Positions 1-9,796 of a DNA stretch of 64,000 bases are shown in pieces. Each line of letters opens with the position of its first letter. Positions within the stretch are counted from its first letter, which is position 1. Source of the DNA: Pseudomonas floridensis (GTDB taxonomy: Bacteria; Pseudomonadota; Gammaproteobacteria; Pseudomonadales; Pseudomonadaceae); assembly GCF_002087235.1 (NCBI RefSeq), contig NZ_MUIO01000009.1, forward strand, positions 81,981 to 145,980, given 5' to 3'. Below the pieces are notes generated by a model. The model was not told the DNA's origin and ran no database searches. It saw nothing but the letters and a program-made list of their open reading frames with translations. The translations under genes and the position numbers were made by a program.

Positions 1-8
1 CCCAAATA

Positions 9-85
9 TGGTCGGGGTAAGGGGATTCGAACTCCTGACATCCTGCTCCCAAAGCAGGCGCGCTACCGGACTGCGCTATACCCCG
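9..85 (-). tRNA. tRNA-Pro (anticodon TGG)
   Basis: Read on the minus strand this is a complete 77-nt cloverleaf with the CCA end encoded (complement of 9-11). The acceptor stem pairs CGGGGTA with TACCCCG. The T-arm carries GTTCGAATC. The anticodon stem CCTGC/GCAGG encloses the loop TTTGGGA, giving anticodon TGG, which reads proline CCN codons. It lies 29 nt downstream of tRNA-Asn on the same strand and has no promoter or terminator between, so the two are probably processed from one transcript that continues past the window start. Confidence 0.97.
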
Positions 86-114
86 ACTGAAACATCATTG
101 AACCTTGCGAAATC

Positions 115-190
<76 letters not shown>

Positions 191-319
191 ACTATCGATT
201 TCAGATTCAACGTTACCACTTACCGCATTGAAATCATATCGCTGTTAACTCTTTGATTTCAATCTCAATTACGATTCCGCTCCGTTTGTATCGTTGCGTT
301 CACGTCTCTGAGGCGCGCT

Positions 320-347
320 ATTCTACAATTTTAAAAACACCTGTCAA
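320..347 (-). promoter_or_regulatory. Promoter of the tRNA-Asn/tRNA-Pro operon
   Basis: On the minus strand, TTGACA (342-347) is separated by 16 nt from TAGAAT (320-325), close to sigma-70 consensus. The -10 is followed by a G+C-rich discriminator (AGCGCGCC), as is usual for stringently controlled stable-RNA promoters. The leader of about 120 nt up to tRNA-Asn shows no further tRNA. Confidence 0.85.
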
Positions 348-436
348 CCCTCTAAATTGCTTTTTAAGACAATGATTTGCGATTTCTTTACAGATCGCCT
401 TCAACAGGCGATTTTGCTGCTGACATTGCCATGAAC

Positions 437-468
437 AAGGAGGGCTCCTGCTTGAGGAGCCCTCCTTT
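437..468 (-). terminator. Terminator after clpB
   Basis: Near-perfect inverted repeat: GGAGGGCTCC pairs with GGAGCCCTCC around a short loop, with A-rich and T-rich flanks. It begins about 20 nt beyond the clpB stop. The rest of 191-486 holds only this hairpin and the tRNA promoter and leader. Confidence 0.85.
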
Positions 469-486
469 ATAAGGCACCTGAGGCGT

Positions 487-3051
487 TCAGGCAAACACGA
501 TCTCGTCGTCCACGACCTTGCCGGTAATGCTGGTGCCGGGCTCGAAACCGCCCGACAGGATCAGTTGCGCCAGCGGGTTTTCGATCCAGCGCTGAATCGC
601 ACGCTTCAGTGGCCGTGCGCCATAGACCGGGTCGTAGCCAACGGCAATCAGCTTGTCCAGCGCCTCGGGGCTGAGGGTCAACGAAAGCTCGCGCTCGGTG
701 AGACGCTTGCGCAGACGGTCCAGCTGGATGTCGGTAATGCCGGCAATCTGATCACGGGCCAGAGGCTCGAAGATCACCACTTCGTCGATCCGGTTGATGA
801 ATTCCGGGCGGAAGTGAGTGCTGACCGCATCCATCACCGCAGCGCGCTGCGCCTCGCGATCACCCACCAATTCCTGAATCTGCGCCGAGCCCAGGTTGGA
901 GGTCATCACAATCACTGTGTTGCGAAAGTCCACCGTCCGTCCATGACTGTCGGTCAGACGACCGTCTTCGAGCACCTGCAACAGGATGTTGAACACGTCG
1001 GAGTGCGCCTTCTCGACCTCATCGAGCAGAATCACCGAATACGGCTTGCGACGGACGGCTTCAGTCAGGTAACCGCCCTCCTCGTAACCGACATAACCCG
1101 GTGGCGCACCGATGAGACGGGCCACGGAATGCTTCTCCATGAACTCGGACATATCGATACGCACCATCGCCTCTTCGGTGTCGAACAGGAATTCGGCCAG
1201 CGCCTTGCACAACTCGGTCTTGCCGACACCGGTCGGGCCGAGGAACATGAACGAGCCGCTTGGCCGGTTCGGGTCCGACAGCCCGGCACGCGAGCGACGT
1301 ACCGCGTTGGCGACAGCAACCACGGCTTCTTCCTGGCCAATGACCCGGTTGTGCAGCAGGGTTTCCATTTTCAACAGCTTCTCGCGCTCGCCTTCCAGCA
1401 TTTTGGACACGGGGATACCGGTCCACTTCGAGACGACTTCGGCGATCTCTTCCTCGGTCACCTTGCTGCGCAGCAACTGGTTCTCGGGTTTACCGTGCTG
1501 ATCGACCATCTGCAGGCTGCGCTCCAGGTCCGGGATGACCCCGTACTGCAATTCGGCCATGCGATTCAAATCACCACGACGGCGCGCCGCTTCCAGTTCC
1601 TGGCGGGACTGTTCGATTTTTTGCTGAATCTGCGCCGAGCCGGTGACTTCGGCTTTTTCCGACGTCCAGATTTCTTCCAGATCGGCGTACTCCAGTTCCA
1701 GACGCTCGATTTCGCCCTGGAGTTTTTCCAGGCGCTTCATCGCTGCCTCGTCCTTTTCTTTCTTGAGCGCCTGGGCTTCAACTTTCAGCTGGATAAGGCG
1801 CCGCTCGAGGCGATCGAGAACTTCTGGCTTGGAGTCGATCTCCATGCGGATACGGCTGGCCGCTTCATCGATCAGATCAATGGCCTTGTCCGGCAACTGA
1901 CGGTCGGTGATGTAGCGATGGCTCAGCTTCGCCGCCGCAATGATTGCGCCGTCAGTGATCGCGACCTTGTGGTGGACTTCGTAGCGTTCTTTCAGGCCAC
2001 GCAGGATCGCGATGGTGTCCTCTTCACTCGGCTCGTCCACCAATACTTTCTGGAAACGCCGCTCGAGCGCCGCATCCTTCTCAATATATTGGCGATATTC
2101 GTTGAGCGTGGTCGCGCCCACGCAGTGCAACTCGCCGCGCGCCAGCGCCGGCTTAAGCATGTTGCCCGCATCCATGGAGCCTTCGCCTTTACCGGCGCCG
2201 ACCATGGTGTGCAGCTCGTCGATGAACAGGATGATCTGACCTTCCTGCTTGGACAGCTCATTGAGCAGCGACTTGAGACGCTCCTCAAACTCGCCACGGT
2301 ATTTGGCACCGGCAATCAGCGCCCCCATGTCCAGCGACAGCAGACGCTTGCCACGCAGGCCATCCGGCACTTCACCGTTGATGATGCGCTGCGCCAGGCC
2401 CTCGGCGATGGCGGTCTTGCCCACGCCGGGCTCACCGATCAGCACCGGGTTGTTCTTGGTACGACGCTGCAGAACCTGAATGGTGCGACGGATTTCGTCG
2501 TCACGGCCGATCACCGGATCGAGCTTGCCTTCTTCTGCCCGCTTGGTCAGGTCAACGGTGTATTTATCCAGCGCCTGGCGTGACTCTTCCACATTGGGGT
2601 CGTTCACCGCACCGCCGCCACGCAGGTTGTTGATGGCGTTTTCCAGGGCTTTCTTGCTGACGCCCTGCCCCAACAGCAACTTGCCGAGCTTGCTGTTCTC
2701 GTCCATCGCGGCGAGCAGCACCAGTTCGCTGGAAATGAACTGATCACCCTTCTGCTGCGCCAGACGGTCAGCCTGATTGAGCAGGCGTGCCAGCTCCTGC
2801 GACATGTTGACGTCGCCGGTGGGGTTCTGGATTTTCGGCAGTTGATCAAGCTCTTTGCTCAACTCCTTGCGCAGGCTGTTCACGTCGAAGCCTACCTGCA
2901 GCAACAACGGCTTGATGGAACCGCCCTGCTGTTCAAGCAATGCCTGCATCAAATGCGCAGGCTCGATGGCCGGATGGTCAAGACCCACCGCCAGCGATTG
3001 GGAATCGGATAACGCTAACTGTAATTTGCTGGTCAATCTGTCGATACGCAT
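487..3051 (-). CDS. clpB: ATP-dependent disaggregase ClpB
   Basis: Hexameric AAA+ chaperone that, with DnaK/DnaJ/GrpE, threads proteins out of aggregates in the cytoplasm. The 854-aa product has the full family layout: N-terminal Clp repeat domain (about 1-145), first AAA module with Walker A GEPGVGKT (about 205-212) and Walker B IDELHT, the coiled-coil middle domain (about 400-525) that marks ClpB rather than ClpA, and a second AAA module with GPTGVGKT (about 605) and pore loop GYVGYEEG. The start is the ATG at 3051, preceded by GGAAGG five nt upstream; an in-frame GTG two codons earlier is less well placed. It is monocistronic, with a terminator downstream and a heat-shock-type promoter upstream. 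Confidence 0.98.
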   Translation of the reverse strand: MRIDRLTSKLQLALSDSQSLAVGLDHPAIEPAHLMQALLEQQGGSIKPLLLQVGFDVNSLRKELSKELDQLPKIQNPTGDVNMSQELARLLNQADRLAQQKGDQFISSELVLLAAMDENSKLGKLLLGQGVSKKALENAINNLRGGGAVNDPNVEESRQALDKYTVDLTKRAEEGKLDPVIGRDDEIRRTIQVLQRRTKNNPVLIGEPGVGKTAIAEGLAQRIINGEVPDGLRGKRLLSLDMGALIAGAKYRGEFEERLKSLLNELSKQEGQIILFIDELHTMVGAGKGEGSMDAGNMLKPALARGELHCVGATTLNEYRQYIEKDAALERRFQKVLVDEPSEEDTIAILRGLKERYEVHHKVAITDGAIIAAAKLSHRYITDRQLPDKAIDLIDEAASRIRMEIDSKPEVLDRLERRLIQLKVEAQALKKEKDEAAMKRLEKLQGEIERLELEYADLEEIWTSEKAEVTGSAQIQQKIEQSRQELEAARRRGDLNRMAELQYGVIPDLERSLQMVDQHGKPENQLLRSKVTEEEIAEVVSKWTGIPVSKMLEGEREKLLKMETLLHNRVIGQEEAVVAVANAVRRSRAGLSDPNRPSGSFMFLGPTGVGKTELCKALAEFLFDTEEAMVRIDMSEFMEKHSVARLIGAPPGYVGYEEGGYLTEAVRRKPYSVILLDEVEKAHSDVFNILLQVLEDGRLTDSHGRTVDFRNTVIVMTSNLGSAQIQELVGDREAQRAAVMDAVSTHFRPEFINRIDEVVIFEPLARDQIAGITDIQLDRLRKRLTERELSLTLSPEALDKLIAVGYDPVYGARPLKRAIQRWIENPLAQLILSGGFEPGTSITGKVVDDEIVFA

Positions 3052-3131
3052 AGTCACCTTCCTTTAAAAGCAGGCCGGAGCAATGAACACACCTGTGACG
3101 AAAACCTGCTGAAACACTTATGGATGCGCAA

Positions 3132-3160
3132 TAGATGCGGGCAATTCTGCGCGTTTCAAG
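3132..3160 (-). promoter_or_regulatory. Candidate sigma-32 promoter of clpB
   Basis: On the minus strand CTTGAA (3155-3160) is followed after 13 nt by CCCGCATCTA (3132-3141), resembling the RpoH pattern CTTGAA with a CCCCAT-T type -10. Predicted transcription would begin about 75 nt before the clpB ATG. That clpB genes are RpoH-dependent is established for the family; the site itself is my reading. Confidence 0.7.
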
Positions 3161-3231
3161 ACGGGTTTGATTGATGCAGATCAGCCACACGCTCAGGCAA
3201 GCCTAGCTGGCTCGCGCAAAAGAGCAGGTGT

Positions 3232-3960
3232 TCAGGCGTGATCGATCCAGATCAGGGAAGCTAAACGGCCCGTACGGGCAGCCTGACGGTAGGAGAAGAA
3301 GCGCGGATCGGTAAAGGTATCGAACCCGCCACCATAGACAGAAGAGATGCCGTGGGCGGCCAGTCGCAGGCGAGCCAGGGCATAGATATCGGCCATGAAG
3401 CGATCAGGGTGGACGCTGGGAACAAAGGCTTGCGCCGTTTCAGGATGAAGCGCCATGAAGGCCTCGCGAACTTCAGGGCCGACTTCGAAGGACGGCTGAC
3501 CGATCGCCGGACCGAGCCAGACCATAATCTCTTCAGCCGGAGCCTGCAGACTGTCCGCAGTCGCCTCCAGAACACCTGCAGCAAGCCCGCGCCAGCCCGC
3601 ATGCGCCGCCGCGACACGCGTGCCGTCACGACGACAGAACAACGCGGGCAGACAATCGGCGGTCATGATGGTGCACGCCACACCGGGCGTTTCCGTCCAA
3701 CTGGCATCGGCTTCCATCACGCATGACGGATCAGCATGAGCGACGACCACGCCGTGCACCTGGCGCAGCCAGGCAGGCTCAACGTTCAAACGAGCAGTCA
3801 GAAGCTGGCGATTGTTGGCAACAGCCTCCGGGCTGTCATCGACATGATCGCCCAGATTGAAGGTGTCGAACGGGGTCGCGCTGACCCCGCCCGAACGGGT
3901 GGTGACACAGGACTTGATCTGCGCTGGCGCAGGCCAGTCAGGTATCAGCCAGTCATTCAC
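3232..3960 (-). CDS. pgeF: Peptidoglycan editing factor PgeF (YfiH/DUF152)
   Basis: Cytoplasmic purine-nucleoside phosphorylase/laccase-fold enzyme. In E. coli PgeF (YfiH) removes wrongly incorporated residues from muropeptide precursors; older annotation calls the family polyphenol oxidase. The 242-aa protein carries the metal-site signature: QVHG with His69, TADCLP with Cys103 and HAGWRG with His120, at nearly the spacing of the E. coli triad, plus WLGPAIG. Its ATG overlaps the rluD stop by 4 nt (ATGA), so it is translationally coupled to rluD. There is no signal peptide. Confidence 0.9.
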   Translation of the reverse strand: MNDWLIPDWPAPAQIKSCVTTRSGGVSATPFDTFNLGDHVDDSPEAVANNRQLLTARLNVEPAWLRQVHGVVVAHADPSCVMEADASWTETPGVACTIMTADCLPALFCRRDGTRVAAAHAGWRGLAAGVLEATADSLQAPAEEIMVWLGPAIGQPSFEVGPEVREAFMALHPETAQAFVPSVHPDRFMADIYALARLRLAAHGISSVYGGGFDTFTDPRFFSYRQAARTGRLASLIWIDHA

Positions 3961-4919
3961 CCAATGAAGGCCTCACGGTCCTGCTTGAGCAACGACAGCA
4001 GCCAGACGAAATCGTCAGGCAGCGGCGACTCCCAGCTCATGCGCTTGCCGGTGGTCGGATGATCGAGTTCCAGGAAGCGTGCGTGCAGTGCCTGACGCGG
4101 GAAGGTCTTGAGCGAATCGACCATGGTCAGGCTGGCAGCAGGCGGAATACGGAAACGACCGCCGTAGGCCGGATCGCCGACCAACGGGTAGTTGATGTGT
4201 GCCATGTGCACGCGAATCTGGTGCGTACGACCGGTTTCCAGCTTGACCCGCACGTGCGTGTGGGACCGGAAGCGCTCCAGCACGCGGTAATGACTCACCG
4301 CCTGCTTGCCGCCTTCCATCACCGCCATGCGCTGACGCTGTTGACCGTGACGCCCGATCGGCGCATCGATCTTGCCGCCGGCGGTTACGACACCGATCAC
4401 GATGCACTCGTAGATGCGGCTCACGCTGCGACTCTGCAACTGGGTGACCAGTTGGGTCTGTGCCTGAATCGTCTTGGCGACCACCATCAGACCGGTGGTG
4501 TCCTTGTCCAGACGATGCACGATGCCGGCACGCGGCACGTTGATGATGTCCGGCACGTGGTGCAACAGGGCATTGAGCAGCGTGCCGTCGGCGTGACCGG
4601 CAGCCGGGTGCACCACCAGGCCCGCAGGCTTGTTGATGACCAGGATCTGATCGTCTTCGTAGACGATGTCCAGCTCGATGTCCTGAGCGACCCATTCACC
4701 CTGGGCCTCCTGCTCGGCAATCAGCTCGAGAACGGCGCCGCCATGCACGATGTCACGCGGGCGCAGTACGCCACCGTCCACAGTCAGGCGGCCGTCCTTG
4801 ATCCAGGCGGAAAGGCGCGAGCGCGAGTGCTCGGCGAATAATTGTGCGGCGACTTGATCGAGGCGTTGACCGCCCAATTCGGACGGCACCTCTGCGCGGA
4901 GTTCTATATTTTCGGACAT
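3957..4919 (-). CDS. rluD: 23S rRNA pseudouridine synthase RluD
   Basis: Isomerises uridines 1911, 1915 and 1917 in helix 69 of 23S rRNA. The 320-aa protein has an N-terminal S4 RNA-binding domain (about 20-65) and the RluA-family catalytic motif HRLDKDTTG (135-143) with nucleophile Asp138, matching Asp139 of E. coli. A second conserved block, TGRTHQIRVH, follows. Length is typical. It is the first gene of a rluD-pgeF pair and is divergent from bamD, an arrangement conserved in Pseudomonas. Confidence 0.96.
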   Translation of the reverse strand: MSENIELRAEVPSELGGQRLDQVAAQLFAEHSRSRLSAWIKDGRLTVDGGVLRPRDIVHGGAVLELIAEQEAQGEWVAQDIELDIVYEDDQILVINKPAGLVVHPAAGHADGTLLNALLHHVPDIINVPRAGIVHRLDKDTTGLMVVAKTIQAQTQLVTQLQSRSVSRIYECIVIGVVTAGGKIDAPIGRHGQQRQRMAVMEGGKQAVSHYRVLERFRSHTHVRVKLETGRTHQIRVHMAHINYPLVGDPAYGGRFRIPPAASLTMVDSLKTFPRQALHARFLELDHPTTGKRMSWESPLPDDFVWLLSLLKQDREAFIG

Positions 4920-5068
4920 GACCAGACTAGGTGGCGGCTAGCCTTTGGTTTCGGCAGCGCGCTTGTGGTTAAATACGGCGTCTTTTGTCCCGCCGGTATC
5001 GCGGGGCGCTCATCATAACAGGACGGCCCCGCCCAAGACAGCAGGCCGTTATAGGGACGCAAGCCGCC

Positions 5069-6091
5069 ATGCAAGTGAAACACCTGCTGCTGATCGCCAT
5101 CCTCGCATTGACTGCGGCCTGTTCGTCGAAGGAAGTCATCGACGAAAACCTCAGCGAAGTCGAGCTGTACCAGCAGGCGCAGGCCGACCTGGGCAATAAC
5201 AGCTATAACAGCGCCACTGAAAAGCTCAAGGCGCTGGAATCTCGCTATCCGTTCGGTCGCTATGCCGACCAGGCCCAGCTTGAGCTGATCTACTCGAACT
5301 ACAAAAACGGTGAACCGGAGGCCGCGAAATCCGCTGCCGAGCGTTTCATTCGTCTGCACCCGCAACACCCGAACGTCGATTACGCCTACTACATGAAAGG
5401 CCTGACCTCGTTCGACCAGGACGTCGGCCTGCTGGCGCGCTTCCTGCCGCTGGACCAGACCAAGCGTGACCCGGGTGCCGCTCGCGACTCGTTCAACGAG
5501 TTCGCTCAACTGACCAGCCGCTTCCCGAACAGCCGTTACTCGCCGGACGCCAAGCAGCGCATGATCTACCTGCGCAACCTGCTGGCGTCGTACGAAATCC
5601 ACGTGGCCGACTACTACCTGACCCGTCAGGCGTATGTAGCCGCTGCGAACCGTGGTCGCTACGTGGTCGAAAACTTCCAGGAAACGCCTTCGGTTGGTGA
5701 CGGCCTGGCGGTCATGGTCGAGTCGTACCAGCGTCTGCACCTCGACGAACTGGCAGCGACCAGCCTTGAAGTGCTGAAAACCAACTACCCGAACCACCCG
5801 CAACTGGAAAACGGCGAATTCACGCCTCGCCAGGCCGAAGCGGACAACCGCTCGTGGCTGTCGAAAGCGACGCTGGGCCTGATCGACGGCAGCGCGCCAC
5901 TGCCACCGGGTGAAACCCGTGCCGATCAGGACATCAAGAAGCAGTATCAGGACGCCAAGGACTCCATCCCTAAAGAGCTGCTGCCGGAAAATCAGGCAGA
6001 GCTGGATGAGCAGGCCGAGAAGGAAGCCGAAGAAAAAGGCACCAAGAGCCGCTCCTGGTTCAGCTACATGACCCTGGGTCTGTTCGACTGA
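5069..6091 (+). CDS. bamD: Outer membrane assembly lipoprotein BamD
   Basis: Essential lipoprotein of the BAM complex that inserts beta-barrel proteins in the outer membrane; previously ComL. The 340-aa precursor starts with a signal peptide ending in the lipobox LTAAC, so Cys18 would be lipidated. The remainder is a helical TPR array with family motifs such as [15 protein letters not shown] and [13 protein letters not shown]. The reading frame is open upstream, but only the ATG at 5069 puts the lipobox at the right distance. The C-terminal tail is Glu/Lys-rich and longer than in E. coli, as in other pseudomonads. It is divergent from rluD and ends in a strong terminator. Confidence 0.95.
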   Translation: MQVKHLLLIAILALTAACSSKEVIDENLSEVELYQQAQADLGNNSYNSATEKLKALESRYPFGRYADQAQLELIYSNYKNGEPEAAKSAAERFIRLHPQHPNVDYAYYMKGLTSFDQDVGLLARFLPLDQTKRDPGAARDSFNEFAQLTSRFPNSRYSPDAKQRMIYLRNLLASYEIHVADYYLTRQAYVAAANRGRYVVENFQETPSVGDGLAVMVESYQRLHLDELAATSLEVLKTNYPNHPQLENGEFTPRQAEADNRSWLSKATLGLIDGSAPLPPGETRADQDIKKQYQDAKDSIPKELLPENQAELDEQAEKEAEEKGTKSRSWFSYMTLGLFD

Positions 6092-6111
6092 TCCGGACCT
6101 GCCCGGCAAGC

Positions 6112-6142
6112 AAAAAGAGGCCTTTTCAAGGCCTCTTTTTTT
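6112..6142 (+). terminator. Terminator after bamD
   Basis: AAAGAGGCC and GGCCTCTTT flank a 6-7 nt loop, followed by a run of seven T. Typical intrinsic terminator 20 nt after the bamD stop. Confidence 0.95.
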
Positions 6143-6216
6143 ATGCACGCTCGCCCCTGTCCGCACGCCTGCTCCTTGGCTACACTGCGCAGACTCAACT
6201 CACTAAGCTGGTAGTC

Positions 6217-6456
6217 ATGGTTCGGTTATTAATGTGGGCCGCGTTGATCGCGGCGGTGGTCTGGTTCGTCAAACGCCTGCTCAATCCCCCCAAGCCACGA
6301 TCCCGTCCGGCGCCGCCAGACACCACCGCCGCGCCCATGGTGCGTTGCGCACACTGTGGCGTTCATCTTCCTCGCGACCGTGCCTTGAGCCAGGAACAAC
6401 AATGGTACTGCAGCGAGGCGCACCGGCTAGAAGGCCCGGCGGCCCGTGACCGCTGA
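6217..6456 (+). CDS. Small membrane-anchored putative zinc-binding protein, PP0621 family
   Basis: The 79-aa protein has one N-terminal membrane segment (about 4-18), a proline/arginine-rich linker (about 22-38) and a C-terminal CAHC...CSEAH cluster that looks like a small zinc ribbon. It resembles the PP0621-type family always found just before pilS in Pseudomonas. Its 3' end overlaps the pilS start by 11 nt, so it is probably co-transcribed and coupled with pilSR. Function is unknown; a role beside the PilS sensor at the membrane is only suggested by position. Confidence 0.8.
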   Translation: MVRLLMWAALIAAVVWFVKRLLNPPKPRSRPAPPDTTAAPMVRCAHCGVHLPRDRALSQEQQWYCSEAHRLEGPAARDR

Positions 6457-8038
6457 GACACTTTCCTTCGGCAGCCCCCAAGCGCAACGGATTCTGCGGC
6501 TCTATCATCTTTATCGCCTGGTCATCGGCGTCCTGCTGGTATCGCTGATCTCCACCAGCCTGGACACCGAACTGTTACAGATGGCCAACACGAACCTGTT
6601 TCGAGCGGGCTGCTGGCTGTATCTGGTGTTCAACATTCTGGTCGTGGTGCTGCTGGAGCGGCCCAGCCGACCGTCCCATCTGTTCAGCCTGGCGATGACC
6701 GATGCGCTCATGCTGTCCGGTCTGTTCTACGCAGCAGGCGGCCCTTCCAGCGGCATCGGCAATCTGTTGATCGCATCGGTCGCGATCAGCAACATTTTGC
6801 TACGTGGCCGCATCGGGCTGTTGATCGCTGCCGTTTCGGCCATCGGCATCATCTACCTGACCTTTTACATCAGCTTCACGACGCCTTCGGTGTCCAACGA
6901 TTACGTGCAGGCCGGTTCGCTGGGCACTCTGTGCTTTGCCGCCGCCCTGCTGGTGCAGGCACTCACCTCGCGGATGCACAACAGTGAAGTGCTGGCCGAG
7001 CAGCGCGCCGCCGATGTCGATAACCTGGAAGAACTCAACGCCCTGATTCTGCAACGCATGCGCACCGGCATTCTGGTACTCGATGCCAGTCGCCAGGTGC
7101 TACTCGCCAATCAGGGCGCGCTGAGCCTGCTGGGGCACGAGCAACTGGTCGGTCATGTGATCGATCCTTTTTCCCCACAACTGGTGGATCGCCTGCGCCA
7201 ATGGCTGATCAATCCGATCATGGTGCCGCGCAGCATTTCGACCTCAGCCATCGGACCTGAACTGCAGCCCAGCTTTGCTGCGCTCAACCGGGGCGACCAG
7301 CGCCAGACCCTGATCTTTCTCGAAGACCTGTCACAGATCGCTCACCAGGCCCAGCAATTGAAACTGGCCGCACTGGGACGCCTGACCGCCGGGATCGCCC
7401 ACGAGATCCGCAACCCGCTTGGCGCTGTGAGCCATGCCGCGCAGTTACTCAACGAATCTGAAGAGCTTTCCGCGCCAGACCGGCGTCTGGGTCAGATCAT
7501 TCATGAGCAGTCGCGACGGATCAATCTGGTCATCGAGAACGTGCTGCAACTGTCCAGACGACGCGAGGCACAGCGCGAACTGCTCGACCTGAAAGGCTGG
7601 CTGGAAAGCTTCGTCGCGGAGTTTCAGAACACCGCATCACCCGACCATCGGGTGCACATGGAGATCGGAAGCGGAATGCTGACCACCCGCATGGACCCCG
7701 AACAGTTGACTCAAGTGGTAACCAACCTGCTGCAGAACGGCTTGCGTTACAGCGCTCAGGCACAGGCCTCTGCGCAAGTGTGGCTGAAGCTGTATCACCA
7801 CTCGAAAAGCGACCTGCCAACCCTGGAAGTGCTGGATGACGGTCCGGGCGTCAGCGGCGCGCACCTGAACAGGTTGTTCGAACCGTTTTTCACCACAGAA
7901 AGCAAAGGTACGGGGCTGGGCCTCTACCTGTCGCGCGAGCTGTGCGAAAGCAATCAGGCGCACCTTGATTACGCCCCTCGGGACGGCGGCGGCAGTTGCC
8001 TGCGCATTACCTTCGCCCACCCGTTCAAACCGAGCTGA
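6446..8038 (+). CDS. pilS: Sensor histidine kinase PilS
   Basis: Inner-membrane kinase of the PilS-PilR system, which in P. aeruginosa senses pilin in the membrane and sets pilA transcription. The 530-aa protein has about six membrane segments (roughly 20-175), a PAS domain (about 200-300), a HisKA region with phospho-acceptor His319 in the motif AHEIRNPLGA, and a C-terminal HATPase with DDGPGV and GTGLGLYL. The pilR ATG follows 2 nt after the stop, so the two are coupled. The pilA gene it would control is outside this window. Confidence 0.95.
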   Translation: MTAETLSFGSPQAQRILRLYHLYRLVIGVLLVSLISTSLDTELLQMANTNLFRAGCWLYLVFNILVVVLLERPSRPSHLFSLAMTDALMLSGLFYAAGGPSSGIGNLLIASVAISNILLRGRIGLLIAAVSAIGIIYLTFYISFTTPSVSNDYVQAGSLGTLCFAAALLVQALTSRMHNSEVLAEQRAADVDNLEELNALILQRMRTGILVLDASRQVLLANQGALSLLGHEQLVGHVIDPFSPQLVDRLRQWLINPIMVPRSISTSAIGPELQPSFAALNRGDQRQTLIFLEDLSQIAHQAQQLKLAALGRLTAGIAHEIRNPLGAVSHAAQLLNESEELSAPDRRLGQIIHEQSRRINLVIENVLQLSRRREAQRELLDLKGWLESFVAEFQNTASPDHRVHMEIGSGMLTTRMDPEQLTQVVTNLLQNGLRYSAQAQASAQVWLKLYHHSKSDLPTLEVLDDGPGVSGAHLNRLFEPFFTTESKGTGLGLYLSRELCESNQAHLDYAPRDGGGSCLRITFAHPFKPS

Positions 8039-8040
8039 AC

Positions 8041-9381
8041 ATGACCCCACGGCAAAAGATCCTGATCGTTGACGATGAGCCGGACATTCGCGAACTCCTG
8101 GAGATCACTCTGGGCCGAATGAAGCTCGACACCCGTAGCGCCCGAAATGTGGCCGAAGCCCTTGAATGGCTGGCACGCGAGCCGTTCGACCTGTGCCTCA
8201 CCGACATGCGTCTGCCGGATGGCAATGGCCTGGAACTGGTGCAGCACATTCAGCAGGGTTATCCACACGTTCCAGTGGCGATGATCACCGCACACGGCAG
8301 CCTGGATACCGCCATTCACGCACTTAAAGCCGGTGCCTTCGATTTCGTGACCAAACCGGTGGACCTCAACCGGCTGCGCGAACTGGTCAACAGCGCCCTG
8401 CGTCTCGCACCTGCCGCCGAGCCGACACGCGCCGCCGACACCCGCCTGCTCGGCGACTCGCCGCCCATGCGCGCCTTGCGTGGTCAAATCACCAAGCTGG
8501 CACGCAGCCAGGCGCCGGTGTATATCAGCGGTGAGTCCGGCAGCGGCAAGGAGCTAGTGGCGCGACTGATCCATGAGCAAGGGCCACGCACTGACAAGCC
8601 GTTCATCCCCGTCAACTGTGGCGCCATCCCTTCGGAACTGATGGAAAGCGAATTTTTCGGCCATCGCAAAGGCAGCTTCAGTGGCGCTCACGAAGACAAG
8701 CCGGGGCTGTTTCAGGCCGCTCATACGGGCACCCTGTTTCTCGATGAAGTCGCCGATCTGCCGCTGGGCATGCAGGTGAAACTGCTGCGGGCCATACAGG
8801 AAAAATCCATTCGCAGTGTCGGCGGGCAGCAGGAACAGGTGGTGGACGTGCGGATTCTGTGCGCGACTCATAAAGACCTGAACCTGGAAGTGGCCGCCGG
8901 GCGCTTCCGCCAGGACCTGTATTATCGGCTGAACGTCATCGAACTGCGCGTGCCATCCTTGCGTGAGCGGCGCGAAGACATCGATCAACTCGCCACCAGC
9001 GTGCTGCAGCGGCTGGCAAACAACAGCGGCCAGCCCCTGGCCAACCTGAATTCGCAGGCACTGGACACGCTCAAAGGCTACCGATTCCCGGGCAACGTGC
9101 GCGAACTGGAGAACATGCTGGAACGGGCGTATACGCTCTGTGAGAACGATGAAATTCATGCGAGCGACCTGCGTTTGGCCGAGTCTGCCAAGCCTCAGGA
9201 AAGCGACGGCCCGAATCTGGCCGACATCGATAATCTGGAAGATTACCTGGAAGGCGTCGAGCGCAAACTAATCCTGCAAGCGCTGGAAGAAACCCGCTGG
9301 AACCGCACGGCGGCGGCGCAGCGATTGAGTCTGTCATTCCGGTCGATGCGTTATCGACTGAAGAAGCTGGGACTGGATTGA
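8041..9381 (+). CDS. pilR: Sigma-54-dependent response regulator PilR
   Basis: NtrC-type activator of pilA with RpoN. The 446-aa protein has a receiver domain with acidic pocket Asp11/Asp12, phosphorylation site Asp55 (LTDMRLPD) and TKPVD. An AAA+ domain follows with Walker A GESGSGKE, the sigma-54 contact loop GSFSGA (a GAFTGA variant, Ser for Thr) and Walker B TLFLDEVADLP. The end is a Fis-type HTH (NRTAAAQRLSLSFRSMRYRL). The ATG at 8041 is chosen over an upstream in-frame ATG inside pilS because the receiver domain begins there. Transcription runs on into a REP array. Confidence 0.95.
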   Translation: MTPRQKILIVDDEPDIRELLEITLGRMKLDTRSARNVAEALEWLAREPFDLCLTDMRLPDGNGLELVQHIQQGYPHVPVAMITAHGSLDTAIHALKAGAFDFVTKPVDLNRLRELVNSALRLAPAAEPTRAADTRLLGDSPPMRALRGQITKLARSQAPVYISGESGSGKELVARLIHEQGPRTDKPFIPVNCGAIPSELMESEFFGHRKGSFSGAHEDKPGLFQAAHTGTLFLDEVADLPLGMQVKLLRAIQEKSIRSVGGQQEQVVDVRILCATHKDLNLEVAAGRFRQDLYYRLNVIELRVPSLRERREDIDQLATSVLQRLANNSGQPLANLNSQALDTLKGYRFPGNVRELENMLERAYTLCENDEIHASDLRLAESAKPQESDGPNLADIDNLEDYLEGVERKLILQALEETRWNRTAAAQRLSLSFRSMRYRLKKLGLD

Positions 9382-9399
9382 GCTTGACCAAAACCCAGA

Positions 9400-9758
9400 G
9401 TGGGAATGGACTTGCCCACGAAGACGTTCGCTTCGTGGGAGTGGACTTGTCCACGAAGACGGCATTTCATATGCCGCATCTTCAGTGACGGTACAAACGC
9501 TTTCGCGAACAAGTTCGCTCCTACCAGAACGCGGTGTGGGAGTGGACTTGTCCACGAAGCCGGCATTTCATATGCCGCATCTTCAGTGACGGGACAAACG
9601 CTTTCGCGAACAAGTTCGCTCCTACCAGAACGCGGTGTGAGAGTGGACTTGTCCACGAAGACGGCATTTCATGCGCTGCATCTTGCACTGCCCTCTTCGC
9701 GAACACGTTCCCACGGGGTTTGGCGGACGTTTCAAATTGTGGGAGTGGACTTGTCCAC
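9400..9758. repeat. REP/REPIN array with a duplicated 101-bp unit
   Basis: The 415-bp gap between pilR and thiO holds no gene but several Pseudomonas-type REP palindromes. Forward copies beginning GTGG or GTGA lie at 9400, 9435, 9536, 9637 and 9739. Each has a core such as GTGGAC-TT-GTCCAC. Inverted copies with 5' GTAG, core GCGAAC-AA-GTTCGC, lie at 9505-9524 and 9606-9625, with a variant at 9699-9714. Segments 9435-9535 and 9536-9636 are a direct duplication with only two mismatches in 101 bp; a diverged third unit fills 9637-9738. Paired inverted REPs are typical of REPINs moved by RAYT transposases; no RAYT gene is in the window. Confidence 0.92.
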
Positions 9759-9796
9759 GAAAGCGGCGGTCCAGGCGCTACATCCCTGCGAGAGAG

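Noticed and set aside
565..2583. Long open frame antisense to clpB (672 codons)
   Set aside because: It lies wholly opposite a complete clpB, has no family motif and results from high G+C at third positions of clpB.
9435..9738. Possible CRISPR array
   Set aside because: Units are 101 bp with near-identical whole length; there are no short repeats with unique spacers. They are REP doublets.
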